Assembly: GCA_030686995.1 (NCBI GenBank)
Contig: CM060684.1
Location: forward strand, 8,329,897 to 8,393,896
DNA: 64,000 nucleotides
Direction of reading: 5' to 3'
From: Artemisia argyi
Taxonomy: Eukaryota > Streptophyta > Magnoliopsida > Asterales > Asteraceae
Shown: positions 20,701 through 31,777 of the stretch, piece after piece
Layout: each line of letters opens with the position of its first letter
Position numbering within the stretch: the stretch's first letter is position 1
The notes under the pieces: generated by a model
What the model was told of the DNA's origin: nothing
Seen by the model: the letters and a program-made list of their open reading frames with translations, nothing else
Database searches by the model: none
Program-made: the position numbers and the translations under genes

Positions 20701-22668
20701 ATGGCGAACGTAACCGAGAAGATTGGTGCTAGTGGAAGTGTGATTCTTGATGAGAGGCAAGGTCGAGACGATAAGCGTCAAGACCCCAAGAAGAGAGGAA
20801 CGTCTAAGGACGTAGTGACGAGTTTGGATACGAGATTGACGGGTGTTGAGACATCCGCGACGGAGTTGAAGGACCAAATTGAGGGCCTGGAAGGTCTTAA
20901 CTCCGAGTTTACGAGCATGAAGGAGGACTTTAGGGTCGTTCTTAATGCTCTTAGTGGTGACATGAAGCGCGAAATCCATGGCTTAAAGGAAATGCTCATG
21001 GGTGAGATCAAGAAAGTGCGAGAAGAGTTTGGAGAAGAGATCTCCAACATTCGTAAGACCGTCGAAGACTTGCAAGCTGATGTGGTGCTATGCAAGCGAT
21101 CCATGGCTAATGGAGGTGGCGAAACTAGCCATCATGCTCCGAAGATTGATGTTCCTAAACCATCACCGTTCGTGGGAAAACGGGAAGCTAGGGTGGTTGA
21201 TGATTTCTTGTGGGAGATGGAGCAATACCTGGAAGGTGTCAAAATCACGGATGACGACTCCAAGATCAAGATGGCGACCCGATACTTGAAGGATACCGCA
21301 GCGTTATGGTGGAGACGTCGATATGGAGATATCGAGCGAGGTACGTGTACTATCAACACTTGGGCTGATTTTGTAGTAGAACTTAAGAAACAATTCTATC
21401 CGGAGAATGCTAAGAACGAGGCAAAGAGTCGACCTCGTAAACTCAAGCAATCCGGAACAATCCGGGATTATGTTAAGGAATTCACTACACTTGTCTTGGA
21501 GATTCCGGAACTTTCCGACCAAGACTCTCTCTTCTACTTCCTTGATGGCTTACAAGGATGGGCTAAGACGGAGTTAGAAAGACGTGGAGTTCAAGACCTT
21601 TCTACGGCTATCGCCCATGCCGAGGCCTTGATTGATTTTGGTACTAGGAGGGAACCGTCTAAGCCGAAGGATCGAAAGGTGAACCAAGAGAAAGGTGGGG
21701 GAGAGAAAGTCACCCAAGCAAAGAATGATAATGCACGTAAGCCACCAACCGGAAAGGGCAAGGACTTGAAGACGAATTATAAGACGAGTGGATGCTTCAT
21801 ATGTGATGGACCTCATAGAGCTCGAGATTGCCCCAAGAAAGCAAGCCTCAATGGAATAATAGCTCACGAAGACGCAGATACTAGCGAAGGTGGATGCATG
21901 AGTATGATGAGGATCTTGAATGCAATCAAGGCCAAGACGGAGGTGCCAAAAGTTGTAGGAAAAGGACTACAATTTGTGGAAGCAACCATCAATGGGACCA
22001 AGGTACGTGCTCTAGTTGATTCCGGTGCCACTCATAATTTTGTGTCGGTTGATGAAGCCAAGCGGTTAAGGATTAGCGCTACAAAAGGGAGTGGAACGTT
22101 TAAGCCGGTAAACTCAAAAGCCAAACCAATGGAAGGAGTGGCTAGAGATGTTCGGGTGAAGATTGGAGAATGGGAGGGGACGGTTGACTTGTCGGTGGTC
22201 CCGATGGATTATTTCGATTTGGTTCTTGGGTTGGAGTTCCTCGATAAGGTACGAGCTTTCCCTATGCCATTTGCTAACACTTTATGTATCCTAGATGGTG
22301 GAAAGACTTGCATGGTTAGCACGGAGCGGGATTCTAAGTGTGGAGTGAAGACCCTTTCGGCCATGCAATTCAAAAAAGGGTACAACAAGAGTGAACCTTG
22401 CTACTTGGCGGTAACAAGACTAGAGACGGATGACGAGTCGGGCAAGGTGGAGGTACCTAAGGAGATCGAGCGAGTACTTGATGAGTTCAAGGACGTGATG
22501 CCCAAGGAGTTGCCCAAGAAGCTACCACCTAGGAGGGAGGTGGATCATACCATCGAGTTGGAACCGGGTTCCAAACCACCCGCTAAAGCCCCTTACCGAA
22601 TGCCACCGCCGGAGTTGGAGGAGTTGCGTAAACAACTCAAGGATCTATTAGATGCGGGCTATATTTGA
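20701..22668 (+). CDS. Element A gag-protease, ended by a premature stop
   Basis: 655 residues. The N-terminal part (about 45-145) is a Glu/Lys-rich likely coiled coil. Residues about 150-310 form the retrotransposon gag capsid domain (ALWWRRRYGDIE, QFYPENAKNE, YVKEFTTLVL). A nucleocapsid knuckle CX2CX3HX4C spans residues 365-377. The aspartic protease active site is DSGATHNFVS with Asp 440. The frame continues into the start of RT, but TGA at 22666-22668 interrupts it just before a Pro-Ser-Lys-Ala-Pro-Tyr-Gly stretch that normally continues in frame. The next open part starts in the same frame, so this is a point nonsense change, most simply a C-to-T transition. Translation would give a Gag-protease product only. 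Confidence 0.95.
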   Translation: MANVTEKIGASGSVILDERQGRDDKRQDPKKRGTSKDVVTSLDTRLTGVETSATELKDQIEGLEGLNSEFTSMKEDFRVVLNALSGDMKREIHGLKEMLMGEIKKVREEFGEEISNIRKTVEDLQADVVLCKRSMANGGGETSHHAPKIDVPKPSPFVGKREARVVDDFLWEMEQYLEGVKITDDDSKIKMATRYLKDTAALWWRRRYGDIERGTCTINTWADFVVELKKQFYPENAKNEAKSRPRKLKQSGTIRDYVKEFTTLVLEIPELSDQDSLFYFLDGLQGWAKTELERRGVQDLSTAIAHAEALIDFGTRREPSKPKDRKVNQEKGGGEKVTQAKNDNARKPPTGKGKDLKTNYKTSGCFICDGPHRARDCPKKASLNGIIAHEDADTSEGGCMSMMRILNAIKAKTEVPKVVGKGLQFVEATINGTKVRALVDSGATHNFVSVDEAKRLRISATKGSGTFKPVNSKAKPMEGVARDVRVKIGEWEGTVDLSVVPMDYFDLVLGLEFLDKVRAFPMPFANTLCILDGGKTCMVSTERDSKCGVKTLSAMQFKKGYNKSEPCYLAVTRLETDDESGKVEVPKEIERVLDEFKDVMPKELPKKLPPRREVDHTIELEPGSKPPAKAPYRMPPPELEELRKQLKDLLDAGYI

Positions 22669-23400
22669 CCCTCGAAGGCCCCATATGGTGCGCCGGTGCT
22701 GTTTCAAAGGAAGAAGGATGGATCCTTGCGGATGTGCATAGACTACCGGGCACTTAACAAGGTAACAATCAAGAACAAGTACCCTATTCCTCTCATTGCG
22801 GATTTGTTTGATCAACTTGGAAAGGCGAGATACTTCTCCAAGTTAGACTTGAGATCGGGGTACTACCAAGTACGGATAGCGGAGGGAGACGAGGCTAAGA
22901 CTACGTGTGTCACGAGGTATGGTTCTTATGAGTTCTTAGTCATGCCTTTTGGTTTAACAAATGCTCCCGCTACATTTTGCACCCTCATGAATAAGTTATT
23001 TCACCCGTTTCTTGATAAATTTGTGGTGGTATACTTGGATGATATTGTTATTTATAGTCATACCTTGGAGGAGCATGTCTTGCATTTGAAACATGTGTTC
23101 CAAGTGTTGCGAGACAACAAGCTTTATGTGAAGTTGGAAAAATGCTCCTTCGCCCAAGACGAAGTCGAGTTCTTGGGGCACAAGATCAAAGACGGTGGAT
23201 TGATGATGGATGAGGCAAAAGTGAAAGCTATCCAAGAGTGGGAACCACCAACCAAGGTGACGGAGTTGAGATCTTTTCTTGGCTTGGTGAATTATTATCG
23301 AAGGTTCATCATGGGATACTCGGCAATAGCATCTCCATTGACGGACCTATTGAAGAAGAACAAAGCTTGGATGTGGGATGAGAAGTGCCAAGCGGCGTTC
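22669..23400 (+). CDS. Element A reverse transcriptase part
   Basis: In the same frame as gag after the stop. The open piece (from 22696) has [22 protein letters not shown], the [12 protein letters not shown] block and the catalytic YLDD at residues 113-116 of that piece, then LGHKI and [11 protein letters not shown] in the connection region. Near 23400 the frame breaks: the text goes out of frame in CAAFEF and the correct reading resumes in the frame that opens at 23378. The shift fits loss of two bases from a GAG-rich spot. Codons after 23405 in the old frame are meaningless up to 23556. Confidence 0.95.
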
Positions 23401-25315
23401 GAGTTTGAAGAAGGCGGTTATGGAGGAACCGGTGTTGAGACTACCGGATGTAACCATGCCCTTCGAGTTACATACGGATGCATCGGACTTTGCAATTGGA
23501 GGAGTTCTAATGCAATACGGACACCCGATCGCATTCGAAAGTCGAAAATTAAATGAGACGGAGAGGAAGTACACGACGCAAGAGAAAGAGATGACGGAAA
23601 TCATCCATTGCTTGCGGATTTGGAGGCATTATTTGTTGGGTTCGAGATTCGTGATCAAGACGGATAACATTGCCACGAGTTACTTTCAAACCCAAAAGAA
23701 GTTAAGTCCCAAGCAAGCTCGTTGGCAAGACTTCCTAGCCGAATTCGACTACCAATTAGAGTACAAGCCGGGGAAGGCTAATGTGGTAGCCGATGCGTTG
23801 AGTCGCAAGGCGGAGTTTGCGGCAATCACCCAAGCGCAATTCTTCCTCCAAGATCGAATCAAGGAAGGATTGGAACATGATCCTTTTGCCAAGAAGCTCG
23901 TGGCCTTAGCAAAAGATGGGAAGACTCGAAGATTTTTGCTTAAGGGAGACATGTTGTTCACAAAAGGAGATCGGCTTTACGTGCCTAAGTGGGGTGATCT
24001 TAGACGGGTAATCTTGAAAGAGTGTCATGATTCAAAGTGGGCCGGTCATCCAGGGATCAAGAGGACGTTGGCATTGGTTGAGGGCACTTATTATTGGCCA
24101 AGGATGGAGGACGATGTAGAGACATTCGTGCGGACGTGCCTTATTTGCCAACAAGATAAGATAGAGCAAAAGAAGTCCGGAGGCTTGTTGGAACCTTTAC
24201 CTACGCCCAAGGGACCATGGGAGAGCGTTTCCATGGACTTTATCACATGCTTGCCGAAGTCGGAAGGAAGTGGGAGTATTATAGTGGTGGTCGATCGATT
24301 CTCGAAGTATGGAACTTTCATTGCCGCACCGCCTGATGTTACGGCGGACGATACGGCTAAGCTCTTTTTCAAGAATGTGGTGAAGTATTGGGGAGTGCCA
24401 CATGTGATCGTTAGCGATCGAGATCCTAGATTCACAGGGCGCTTTTGGTCGGAGTTGTTCAAGATCATGGGAACGGAGTTGAACTTCTCTACGAGTTTCC
24501 ATCCCCAAACGGACGGGCAAACGGAAAGGGTAAATGCCCTATTGGAGCTTTATCTTCGGCACTATGTAAGTGCCAACCAACATGATTGGGCTAAACTCCT
24601 TGATGTTGCTCAATTCTCTTACAACATGCAACGGAGTGAAGCCACAGGGAAGAGTCCTTTTGAGTTGGTCATGGGGCGCCAACCATTAACTCCCAATGCC
24701 TTAGCCGCATCATATGAGGGGAGTAGCCCGGCCGCTTACAAGACAATGAAGGAATGGCATGAGCAAGCGGACTTGGCCCGGGCATCATTAGCCAAAGCGG
24801 CTAAGAAGATGAAGAAGTGGGCGGATGAGAAAAGGAGACACGTCGAATTCGAGGTCGGAGATCAAGTGATGGTGAAGCTCTTGCCTCAACAATTCAAGTC
24901 ATTGAGGAAAGTGCATAAGGGATTGATACGAAGGTATGAAGGCCCTTTCCCGGTGATTGGACGTGTTGGAAAAGTATCTTATCGACTTCAACTACCGCCC
25001 AAGTTGAAGATTCACCCGGTCTTCCACGTTAGCTTTCTCAAGCCTTATCATGGAGACGAGGAAGACCCGGAACGGGGGGTGTCCAAGCGGGCACCAACAG
25101 CGGTTGTAACTTCGTACGATCGGGAGGTTGAAGAGATCTTGTCGGATCGTACTATACGAAGACGAGGAGTGCCGAGCTACAAGGAGTACTTGATCAAATG
25201 GCGTGGGTTGCCAGATAGCGAAGCAAGTTGGGAAGCCGAAGACTTATTGTGGCAATTTGCGGACAAGATCAAGAAGTATCATGAGGAAGGCACGACAAGG
25301 ACGTCGCGAGCTTAG
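23400..25315 (+). CDS. Element A RNase H-integrase-chromodomain
   Basis: Frame opened at 23378 gives 645 residues, of which the first nine or so are out of frame. RNase H: TDAS with Asp 34, KTDN with Asp 96, VADALS with Asp 139. Integrase: zinc-binding H217, H224, C254, C257, then catalytic Asp 287, Asp 347 and Glu 383 (D-X35-E). The C-terminal chromodomain lies at about 584-632 ([25 protein letters not shown]); in chromoviruses it guides insertion to marked chromatin. All catalytic residues are present, so this half alone looks able to fold. It stops at TAG just before the polypurine tract. Confidence 0.95.
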
Positions 25316-25326
25316 GTGGGGGAGGA
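25314..25326 (+). other. Polypurine tract of element A
   Basis: AGGTGGGGGAGGA directly abuts the 3' LTR, as needed to prime plus-strand synthesis. Confidence 0.85.
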
Positions 25327-25769
25327 TGTCACGACCTGCCTACTTAAGACGATCATTTTCGAAGTTGGTTCGGGATTCCGGATTATTCCACACTTCTCTT
25401 GGATAAGCATGGGAAGTCTTGGAACCCTTTGGAAGAGTATGGAAAATGTAGGAAGATCTAGAACCTCTTAGAGATCCTAGAAGCTTATGGAAGTCCTAGA
25501 ATTTTCCTACCATAGAATTGTCTAGAAATTGTATAAAGCTTCCTAGGATTAGTATAAATAGAGGAGGCCTCATTTGTTCCAGGCATCCAAGAAGTTCTCT
25601 TGTAATCAATCTTGTAAAGTTCTCTAAGTAATACAAAGTGTTTTCATATTCCACTTGTTCCTTTCTTTGAAGCTTCTTCGTTGCATACATCGTTGAGTAT
25701 TCGAGTAAGGCTGAGCTTAGTCGAGACTAAGTGCCGCACGGAAGACCTTGTAGAGACAAGTCCGTGACA
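25327..25769 (+). repeat. Element A 3' LTR
   Basis: 443 bp, same length as the 5' LTR, five substitutions and no gaps by eye. Followed by CTCA, which also precedes the 5' LTR. Confidence 0.95.
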
Positions 25770-26215
25770 CTCAGCCATCATATCACACTAGCCTTTGTGT
25801 GTTATTGGCACTCAATAAATGAGTCCACTTAAAAAATAAATAATATTAAATAAATAGTTTAGTGAGGTTTAGTGGGGTCTATGTCTTTTTAGCACTTTAT
25901 GCCTCAATTTGTACTTCAGAAACCTTACTTCATTACTCACCCCTTCCCCTGAATTATCCTTTTCAGTAACCTATTAACCATTTGTTTAATGTCATTCTAT
26001 ATGTTATTCTACTTAGAACAGAAACTGATCCTTCATATCTTTTCGGCAATCTAACATTCCTCTTGACATTGGGGATCTCAGCTAATTTTGGCGCCAAAAA
26101 CACCAAATTGGGGGTTTTTCCTGATCGTAACGAAAATCAAATCAACTCATATCATCATGATCGTACGGATGAGACGAATCGATTCATGGTTTCAGAATTT
26201 AAATTCGTTAAGTAT
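25770..26215. other. Interval between element A and ARM fragment 4
   Basis: Starts with the second half of the interrupted SINE-like head. The rest is AT-rich with only short frames; nothing recognised. Confidence 0.5.
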
Positions 26216-26225
26216 TGATCCAGGC

Positions 26226-26290
26226 ATTGTACTTTTCCGGTTAGACCCGGTCATATCCGGTCAAGACCCGGATTTATCCGGTTTTGAAAT
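26226..26290. repeat. CCGGTCAAGACCCGG minisatellite, array 3 (short)
   Basis: About three units beginning with the leader GCATTGTACTTTTCCGG and ending TTTATCCGGTTTTGAAATGA. The same leader opens array 4 and also occurs inside array 2. Confidence 0.85.
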
Positions 26291-26881
26291 GATTCCACAT
26301 ATGAACAAGGTTTGTTGTTGTTAAGGATAATGCCAGGGTGATTAGTTCGCGCAGTGGTGTAGGTTCGTTGTTTGCGAAATGTGGCGTGTTGTGTGTTGAG
26401 GAATTTGTCGAGTTTTGTACATGTTAGTTAGGGGTGTTTTTGTTGTGTAGTGAGGATTCCGTGTGCGAAAGCGGTTTTTAGGTTGGGGAGTAATGCGAAG
26501 GCTCGGAGAGAGTTGGGGGGATTGGGGTGTATAGGGCCGTTGATCGGTATGTTGGATGGGAAAGCAATTGGGGAGAAACAAGCGGCTGTGAGAGCGTTGT
26601 CAGTTATATTGGTTTGTTCGGGGAACAGAAGTATTTATCGGAAGGAAGAAAGAGTGATAGTGAGAGTAGTTCAGTTATTAGATCCTTCTATACTGAATTT
26701 TGATAACAAGTACCCTGTGTCTATTCTAATGTCTTTATCTCATTCGAAGAAATGTTGCAAACAGATGCCAAACGCCGGTGATTTGTTGTTTTTACAAAAG
26801 CTTGTAGAAATGGATGTTGATGGTGCAAAGAAGCTACAAGAGACTATAGGTCACCGGAAGCTATGGGGTGTGTTTGGGTGA
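26291..26881 (+). pseudogene. ARM-repeat protein fragment 4 (best preserved)
   Basis: The frame 26450-26881 (143 residues) runs from RIPCAKAVFRLGSNAKARRE through LGCIGPLIGMLDGKAIGEKQ, AVRALSVILVCSGNRSIYRK, VVQLLDPSILNFDNKYPVSI, HSKKCCKQMPNAGDLLFLQK and LVEMDVDGAKKLQE to the end LWGVFG. This is the C-terminal half of a plant armadillo-repeat protein (helical protein-binding repeats), with a natural stop. Upstream (26300-26440) are parts of the N-terminal half with frame breaks (AARLISSRSGV-like). I recognise the family, related to plant ARM and U-box/ARM proteins, but not the exact orthologue. Lack of a start and upstream exons argues for a pseudogene. Confidence 0.8.
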
Positions 26882-27040
26882 CCGTAATGATCATAATCGT
26901 TCTCAAACATCTGTATGTATTTATTTTAAGTTACAGTTTTTTGTACTGCTTGTTCATCCTTGTTGTTCATAATTTTATTCTTGGTAATTAATCTTAGTTG
27001 AGAGGTCAAGGCATTAGGCATTATTATTACTTATTAGTTT

Positions 27041-27140
27041 AAAGCCATGGTGGTTAGTTGCTAGTGGCGTGTTGGCATCATAGCAACAAGTAGTTATTTC
27101 ACCTCTGCGGCAATAGATTGGTTCAATCACTACTAGAGAT
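27041..27140. repeat. Short duplicate of 7530-7610
   Basis: CCATGGTGGTTAGTTGCTAG and TAGTGGCGTGTTGGCATCAT followed by GCAACAAGTAG match 7525-7600 with few changes, then both run into a GATTGGTTCAAT-like phrase. Confidence 0.7.
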
Positions 27141-27149
27141 TGTGAAGTA

Positions 27150-27545
27150 GAGCCCCTTTTGGAAACAAAAAGATAAAGTTAATTCTAACTCTACTGTGAG
27201 ATTTGTTGTAAACCAAGTTAAATCACCAGTTGTGCCTGCTGGTCCATCTGATCAGGCTGGGCACACACATATGCCACCGGGAGCTGCTGGTGCATCTTAT
27301 CAATCACATGTATTACACCCGTTTCGTTATCTATAGATGTTTTAGACTGTACCCAAAGTATTTTGCTGATGGCCCATCTGATTTGTTGGCGCCTTCTGAT
27401 CAACTCCATCCTCCCACTGTTATGTTGGGTGAGGACGAGAAGAAGGCAACTTTAGGCTCACCAAATCAGTTTCCACCTGCTCAAGGACCTCAGGTTGCAC
27501 AATTCCCGCAGGCGGTTAGTCATTTGTGGCTATACTTTACATTTT
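27150..27545 (+). pseudogene. Unrecognised Pro/Gln-rich exon-like fragment
   Basis: Two frames give protein-like text: KVNSNSTVRFVVNQVKS followed by VVPAGPSDQAGHTHMPPGAA, then after a frame break SVPKVFADGPSDLLAPSDQ and MLGEDEKKATLGSPNQFPPA. The composition is far from random and the two pieces read on from each other with one shift. I do not recognise the gene. It stands next to ARM fragment 4 and could be another captured or duplicated gene piece. Confidence 0.35.
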
Positions 27546-27808
27546 GATATATACAGAGAGTGATAACGAGGTTTAGTAATTTAAACATAATGGAACTCCT
27601 AATACCACTTAACCAACGAGCCATCCACACTCCCAAGTCCCAAGATACATTACCAATTCATGATTTTACACGTCATCTCAAGAGGCTTCAAATGCAGGAC
27701 ATTTTTACCAAAAATAACAACTATACTATCATTTATTTATTTCAGTGCTAAAGAAAACTACCATAGACCTTTCTCTTATTTCGTTTTTGAAATACATGTG
27801 TGGCTGTG

Positions 27809-27883
27809 TGATAGGGAGCTGATGCATACATATTCTAGAAGGAAGAAATCAAAAGGAAAGAGAGAAGAATCTGGATCACAGAT
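27809..27883 (+). repeat. Element C left LTR, first part
   Basis: Starts TGATAGGGAGCTGATGC and stops at CAGAT, where element B entered. Identical to 57932-58006. The LTR resumes after B at 38674. Confidence 0.95.
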
Positions 27884-29293
27884 TGATGCGTGGGAATCGC
27901 ACCTTGCTTTACCTCTCGAGGGATCTCGCGAGGCTTACAACCCCCACCAGGCAGTGTACCTGATCGTTGTAGTATAGTATAGTGACAAGTACCGGGGGAT
28001 TGATCGTTCAGCTTAGGAATAGTGTCGCTAGGATTAGAAAACCTAATTAATAGTTCTAGAGATGAAAGATGATTATTTTTGTGTTTTTATATTTTATGAA
28101 AGCAAGTAAAATCTCGGGTTTTGGAAGAGTGGGCGGAATTAGTTGCTATTCAACTAACCCAAAAACTATTATATAATTAATTAAACTAATGAAAATGAAA
28201 TTAAACTAATTTAAACTAAGGTTGTGAGCAGTGGTTGGAGAAATTGTGTTTACTTAGACTTCATTACTCCCTAGATATCTTTTACATGTCAATTACTTGT
28301 TACACTTGTATGGATGACGGATTGTATTCCTTAATACCATTCGTGGGGTGACATACATAACTCCCCAACTCTATGAGCTCTTATCTCCTCCTACACCATG
28401 ACCCAGCACAACTATAGGGATTGTAAACAGTGGCTCATGCATTAAATACAACCAATAAAGACCTAGTACGCCTCGGTTCATGTTTCTTAAGACGTTCAAG
28501 CATGTTACCATTTGGAGATCTGCCAGTTTTCTTAAGCCTAACATATAATATCATTCATCCAATAACAAGAATAGACAAGTAATCAACACATAATCAACAT
28601 CTAGGTTTCATTAGATCTAATCAAACACAAAGGAAATCTAGCCTAGCATAGTAGAATTAAGATAAGAACAAAAGATAAACAACCAACACATAGACATATT
28701 GATTGAATTAAGAGTATACTTATCTCAATTACAATGCAAGGTCTCAAGGGTTTGGAACCCTTGAAAAACCTGTAAAAGAGGCACCAAAATCGTCTTTAGG
28801 GTTTCACCAAAACTTCTCCCTTTTTTTAATGAAAAAACTAGAAAACTATATATAGGAAAATCGTTCTGACGGCGTCAAGAGTAAAGTCTGACGCCGTCAC
28901 CTCGCCGCCATATACTTCCTCGGACGCCCTAGATCCACTTGTGACGGCCTATGTGACGCCGTCACCACCTACGGTATTTTATTCTTGGCCACTTTGACGC
29001 CGTCACCTAACCATCTGACGCCGTCACTAGCTACGGTATTTTATTCATCATGTTTGACGCCGTCAAGAAGGAAGTCTTGACGCCGTCACCTTGTATCTTC
29101 AGCATGGATTTTTGGTACTTTGCCGTTTTCTTCACTTTATGCTCCAAAAACGTCCAAAATAGCCTCTTTTCCAGAATTCACTCTCCAAACACCTAAAATC
29201 ACAAAAGGAACGATTTAGGGCAATATTTGATCAAATAAAGTCGGATTCGGGCTTAAATGACCCCCTAAAAACGGATCATTTTTCGCCTCATCA
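27884..29293 (-). repeat. Element B 3' LTR (left copy)
   Basis: 1410 bp. Contains seven TGACGSCGTCA palindromes at 28867-29088 and TATATATA at 28847-28854, as in the other copy. Confidence 0.95.
28847..29088 (-). promoter_or_regulatory. Promoter-like palindrome array in element B 3' LTR
   Basis: TGACGGCGTCA at 28867 and TGACGCCGTCA at 28889, 28954, 28995, 29016, 29055 and 29078, with TATATATA at 28847-28854 just downstream on the minus strand. TGACG palindromes are known binding sites of plant bZIP factors (TGA type). The binding itself is inferred. Confidence 0.6.
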
Positions 29294-31777
29294 TATACCC
29301 TTACACTTGAGATTTGCTTGTCCTCAAGCAAATGAGCTTTTATTCTACTCAAAAGACAAGTTAGGGGTCATTTAACACTAATATAAAAGTAATTACAACA
29401 AATAATCGTTCCACTAAAGACCAATAGACAAGCACGGAGGTCATACACAAGCACATCACAAATAGTGTTTAGATGCTCACATCTCTCGGGTGTAATAAAG
29501 TAATATAACATTATGGAAATGGAAGATATCTCTCACTACCTGTCATAGCAAAATAGATTACCATAGGCTTGGGAAAGGATCAAACCTCCACCGCATGGCG
29601 TAAGCACCTAGGATAAACTATCAAAGAGGTCTTTTAAAAGGGTTATAACGTTAGGTGTAGGGATATGAATTACACGGTTTTGTTGGATAAAGGGAATTTT
29701 ACTGGTGGCGAGTTAACAATCTTGGTTAATTACATGTACAAGATGGCGTTGCTAAGCCAAGACTAGACTCGACTTAAGCTAATAAATGAAAAATAACAAA
29801 ACATAAAATGAACATAGAATGAAAACGGGATGGTAGTCCGTATGTTTTTTCTCTTTTTTTTTATTTTTATTTTTATTTTTATTTTTATTTTTTTTGCATA
29901 CACTCTTACCCTACCATCCAAAATAATACATCATAGGGGTATGAGCAATCCCCTTACACTTGAATCTTTACATACTTTACATTAACTAATCTAATGACTC
30001 GAATTAAGAAAATCAAAACACTTGGAGCACTTTTAAGATTAACGTACATATGGGGGTAATAATATGATGTTCTTCCCCATTACTCCATAAAATAAGTACT
30101 TACCCATGAGTCCCAATCGTCCCAAAACAATATGTACAAGGATATGACTCGACTTAGCAACCATGTAATCAATTAGAAAGTTAACTTAGGGTTTAACAAA
30201 TAACAATAATGCACTAAAAATGAGCGCATACACGGAAGGCTAAGGCGATTTGGTTGTACATTTAAGTGGGGTGTAACAAATTCTTCCTTTAAGTAAAATG
30301 CTTAAAGTTAGAAACGAAAAGATAGGCTCGGAGGGGTGTACTAGGGGTATCATGTACTAAAAATGAGTACAACGCTAAGGGTGGGGGAAAAATTAGTTGA
30401 CTTAACTAGCCAAGTAATATGACTTAAATGGTCAAGTAATCATAATACGGGTTTAACACAAGGGTGATCCTAATGCCTCTTATCATGTAGTAAATCCTAC
30501 TACACGAATGTAGTCTCACTAGCGGTCTCGGGATGCATCACTAACGCAAGTTCTAGAATCTAAATGCTACCGGTACACTCATAAGCACTAATAATAAATT
30601 CTTTTCCTATCAAAACTAAAGGCGAACCTCACATCTTTGGGTGGAAAATTTTTCTGAATATACGGTTATGTGCTAGTCATACAACCTCCTATCCATGAGA
30701 CGCTTGCTATGGCTAAAGTTTCACTCCTAAATGTTGTAAAAAAAATTAAATTTGGCGCTAAAATTACACTAACAAGTATTTCTCATAGTTTTATTACACA
30801 TCTACTATCAAACAAAACAAACTCAAGCGAAAGTGCATATGTAAGGTATCATCTTTTTACCCTCCCCTTACACTTAGGATGAACATTGTCCCCAATGTTC
30901 AAGTAAAGAATGTAAAAGTAAAAAGTAAAGAGAATGAAATCAAATACTCCCCTGATTCGCTCGGTATGGATTTTAGGTTGGCCAGGTTAAATCTTCCTCC
31001 AAGAAAATGAACAATCAAAGCTTCCCTTCCAGAATATAAATCATCTTCTTGTCATAAATAACCTGTAGATCCTGACAAAAGTAGACAAGGCAACCTCGCG
31101 TAAAATCGGCGGCATCCTATATAAGTTACTAAATCCTAGAAAACAAAGTAAGATATAATGCTTGTGGAATGAAGTTTGCAGATTTCCTGGAGATTATAAA
31201 ACTTAATGATTCACAAAAACCATAAGACTCCGTTAGAAAAACAAAACCGGTAAAATTTCCAGATTTTTGACTCCTGACGCCATCAAGAGCAATTCCCTGA
31301 CGCCGTCAGAATGGACCTGCAGAAATCTTTATGTTAAGTTTCCGGAAAATTTCTGGAAAAACTTTGTCCTACTTCCTGGAAAATCCTGCAAAACTTCATT
31401 ATGACTCAATACAAGCATTTGACTCTAACAAATACGAATATACATGTTCATTAGATATTGTGGAGAATCATGATCGGTTTGTTTCTTAAAAACACATTTG
31501 GGGTTTCCCCTTACACTTATCTTTTGCAAAAATACCTTTAGGTTGAAGTTAAGACTAGGCCAAACAACATAATAAAGTATTTCCACATTTTAATTGAGAA
31601 ACATGATCAACCAACAATAAAAATAAAACATGCATACGGAAGCAAATAACAATCAAACAATTAAAATCACACAAAACATGGGTTGCCTCCCAAGAAGCGC
31701 TTTTCTTTATTTACGAGTCTTGTAGCTAGACTCAAAGTCGTGGGTTACTACGTGATCTCATCATCAAACATCACATC
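29294..31777 (-). other. Element B 3' spacer without genes
   Basis: 2.48 kb between the integrase stop and the 3' LTR. No frame above 70 codons. It holds four copies of AAGTGTAAGGG(G) on the minus strand (31507-31518, 30864-30875, 29950-29961, 29298-29308), the last next to the LTR where a polypurine tract is expected. A stretch of TTTTTA repeats lies at 29846-29895. Two more palindrome-like TGACGCC motifs lie near 31275 and 31298. Athila elements often have an env-like gene here; none is recognisable. Confidence 0.7.
29846..29895. repeat. (TTTTTA)n simple repeat
   Basis: T-rich run with A about every sixth base, in the element B spacer. Confidence 0.9.

Larger units (their letters stand above)
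20227..25769 (+). mobile_element. Element A: Ty3/gypsy chromovirus, 5543 bp
   Basis: Complete element: LTRs of 443 bp (20227-20669 and 25327-25769) with TGTCACG/CGTGACA ends, primer site, gag-protease-RT-RNase H-integrase-chromodomain in order, polypurine tract, and CTCA on both outer flanks. A 5-bp ACTCA duplication is possible if the last A is shared. The LTRs differ at five positions by eye, about 1.1 percent. The domain order and the CX2CX3HX4C knuckle suggest the Galadriel group, from memory. Coding is broken by one stop and one frameshift, so it is recent but probably not autonomous. Confidence 0.95.

Noticed and set aside
28867..29088. Palindrome array as CRISPR or satellite
   Set aside because: The 11-bp sites are separated by uneven unique text and lie at a promoter position; better read as a binding-site cluster.
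29294..31777. env-like gene expected in an Athila element
   Set aside because: No minus-strand frame longer than chance and no signal or membrane segment found in this stretch.
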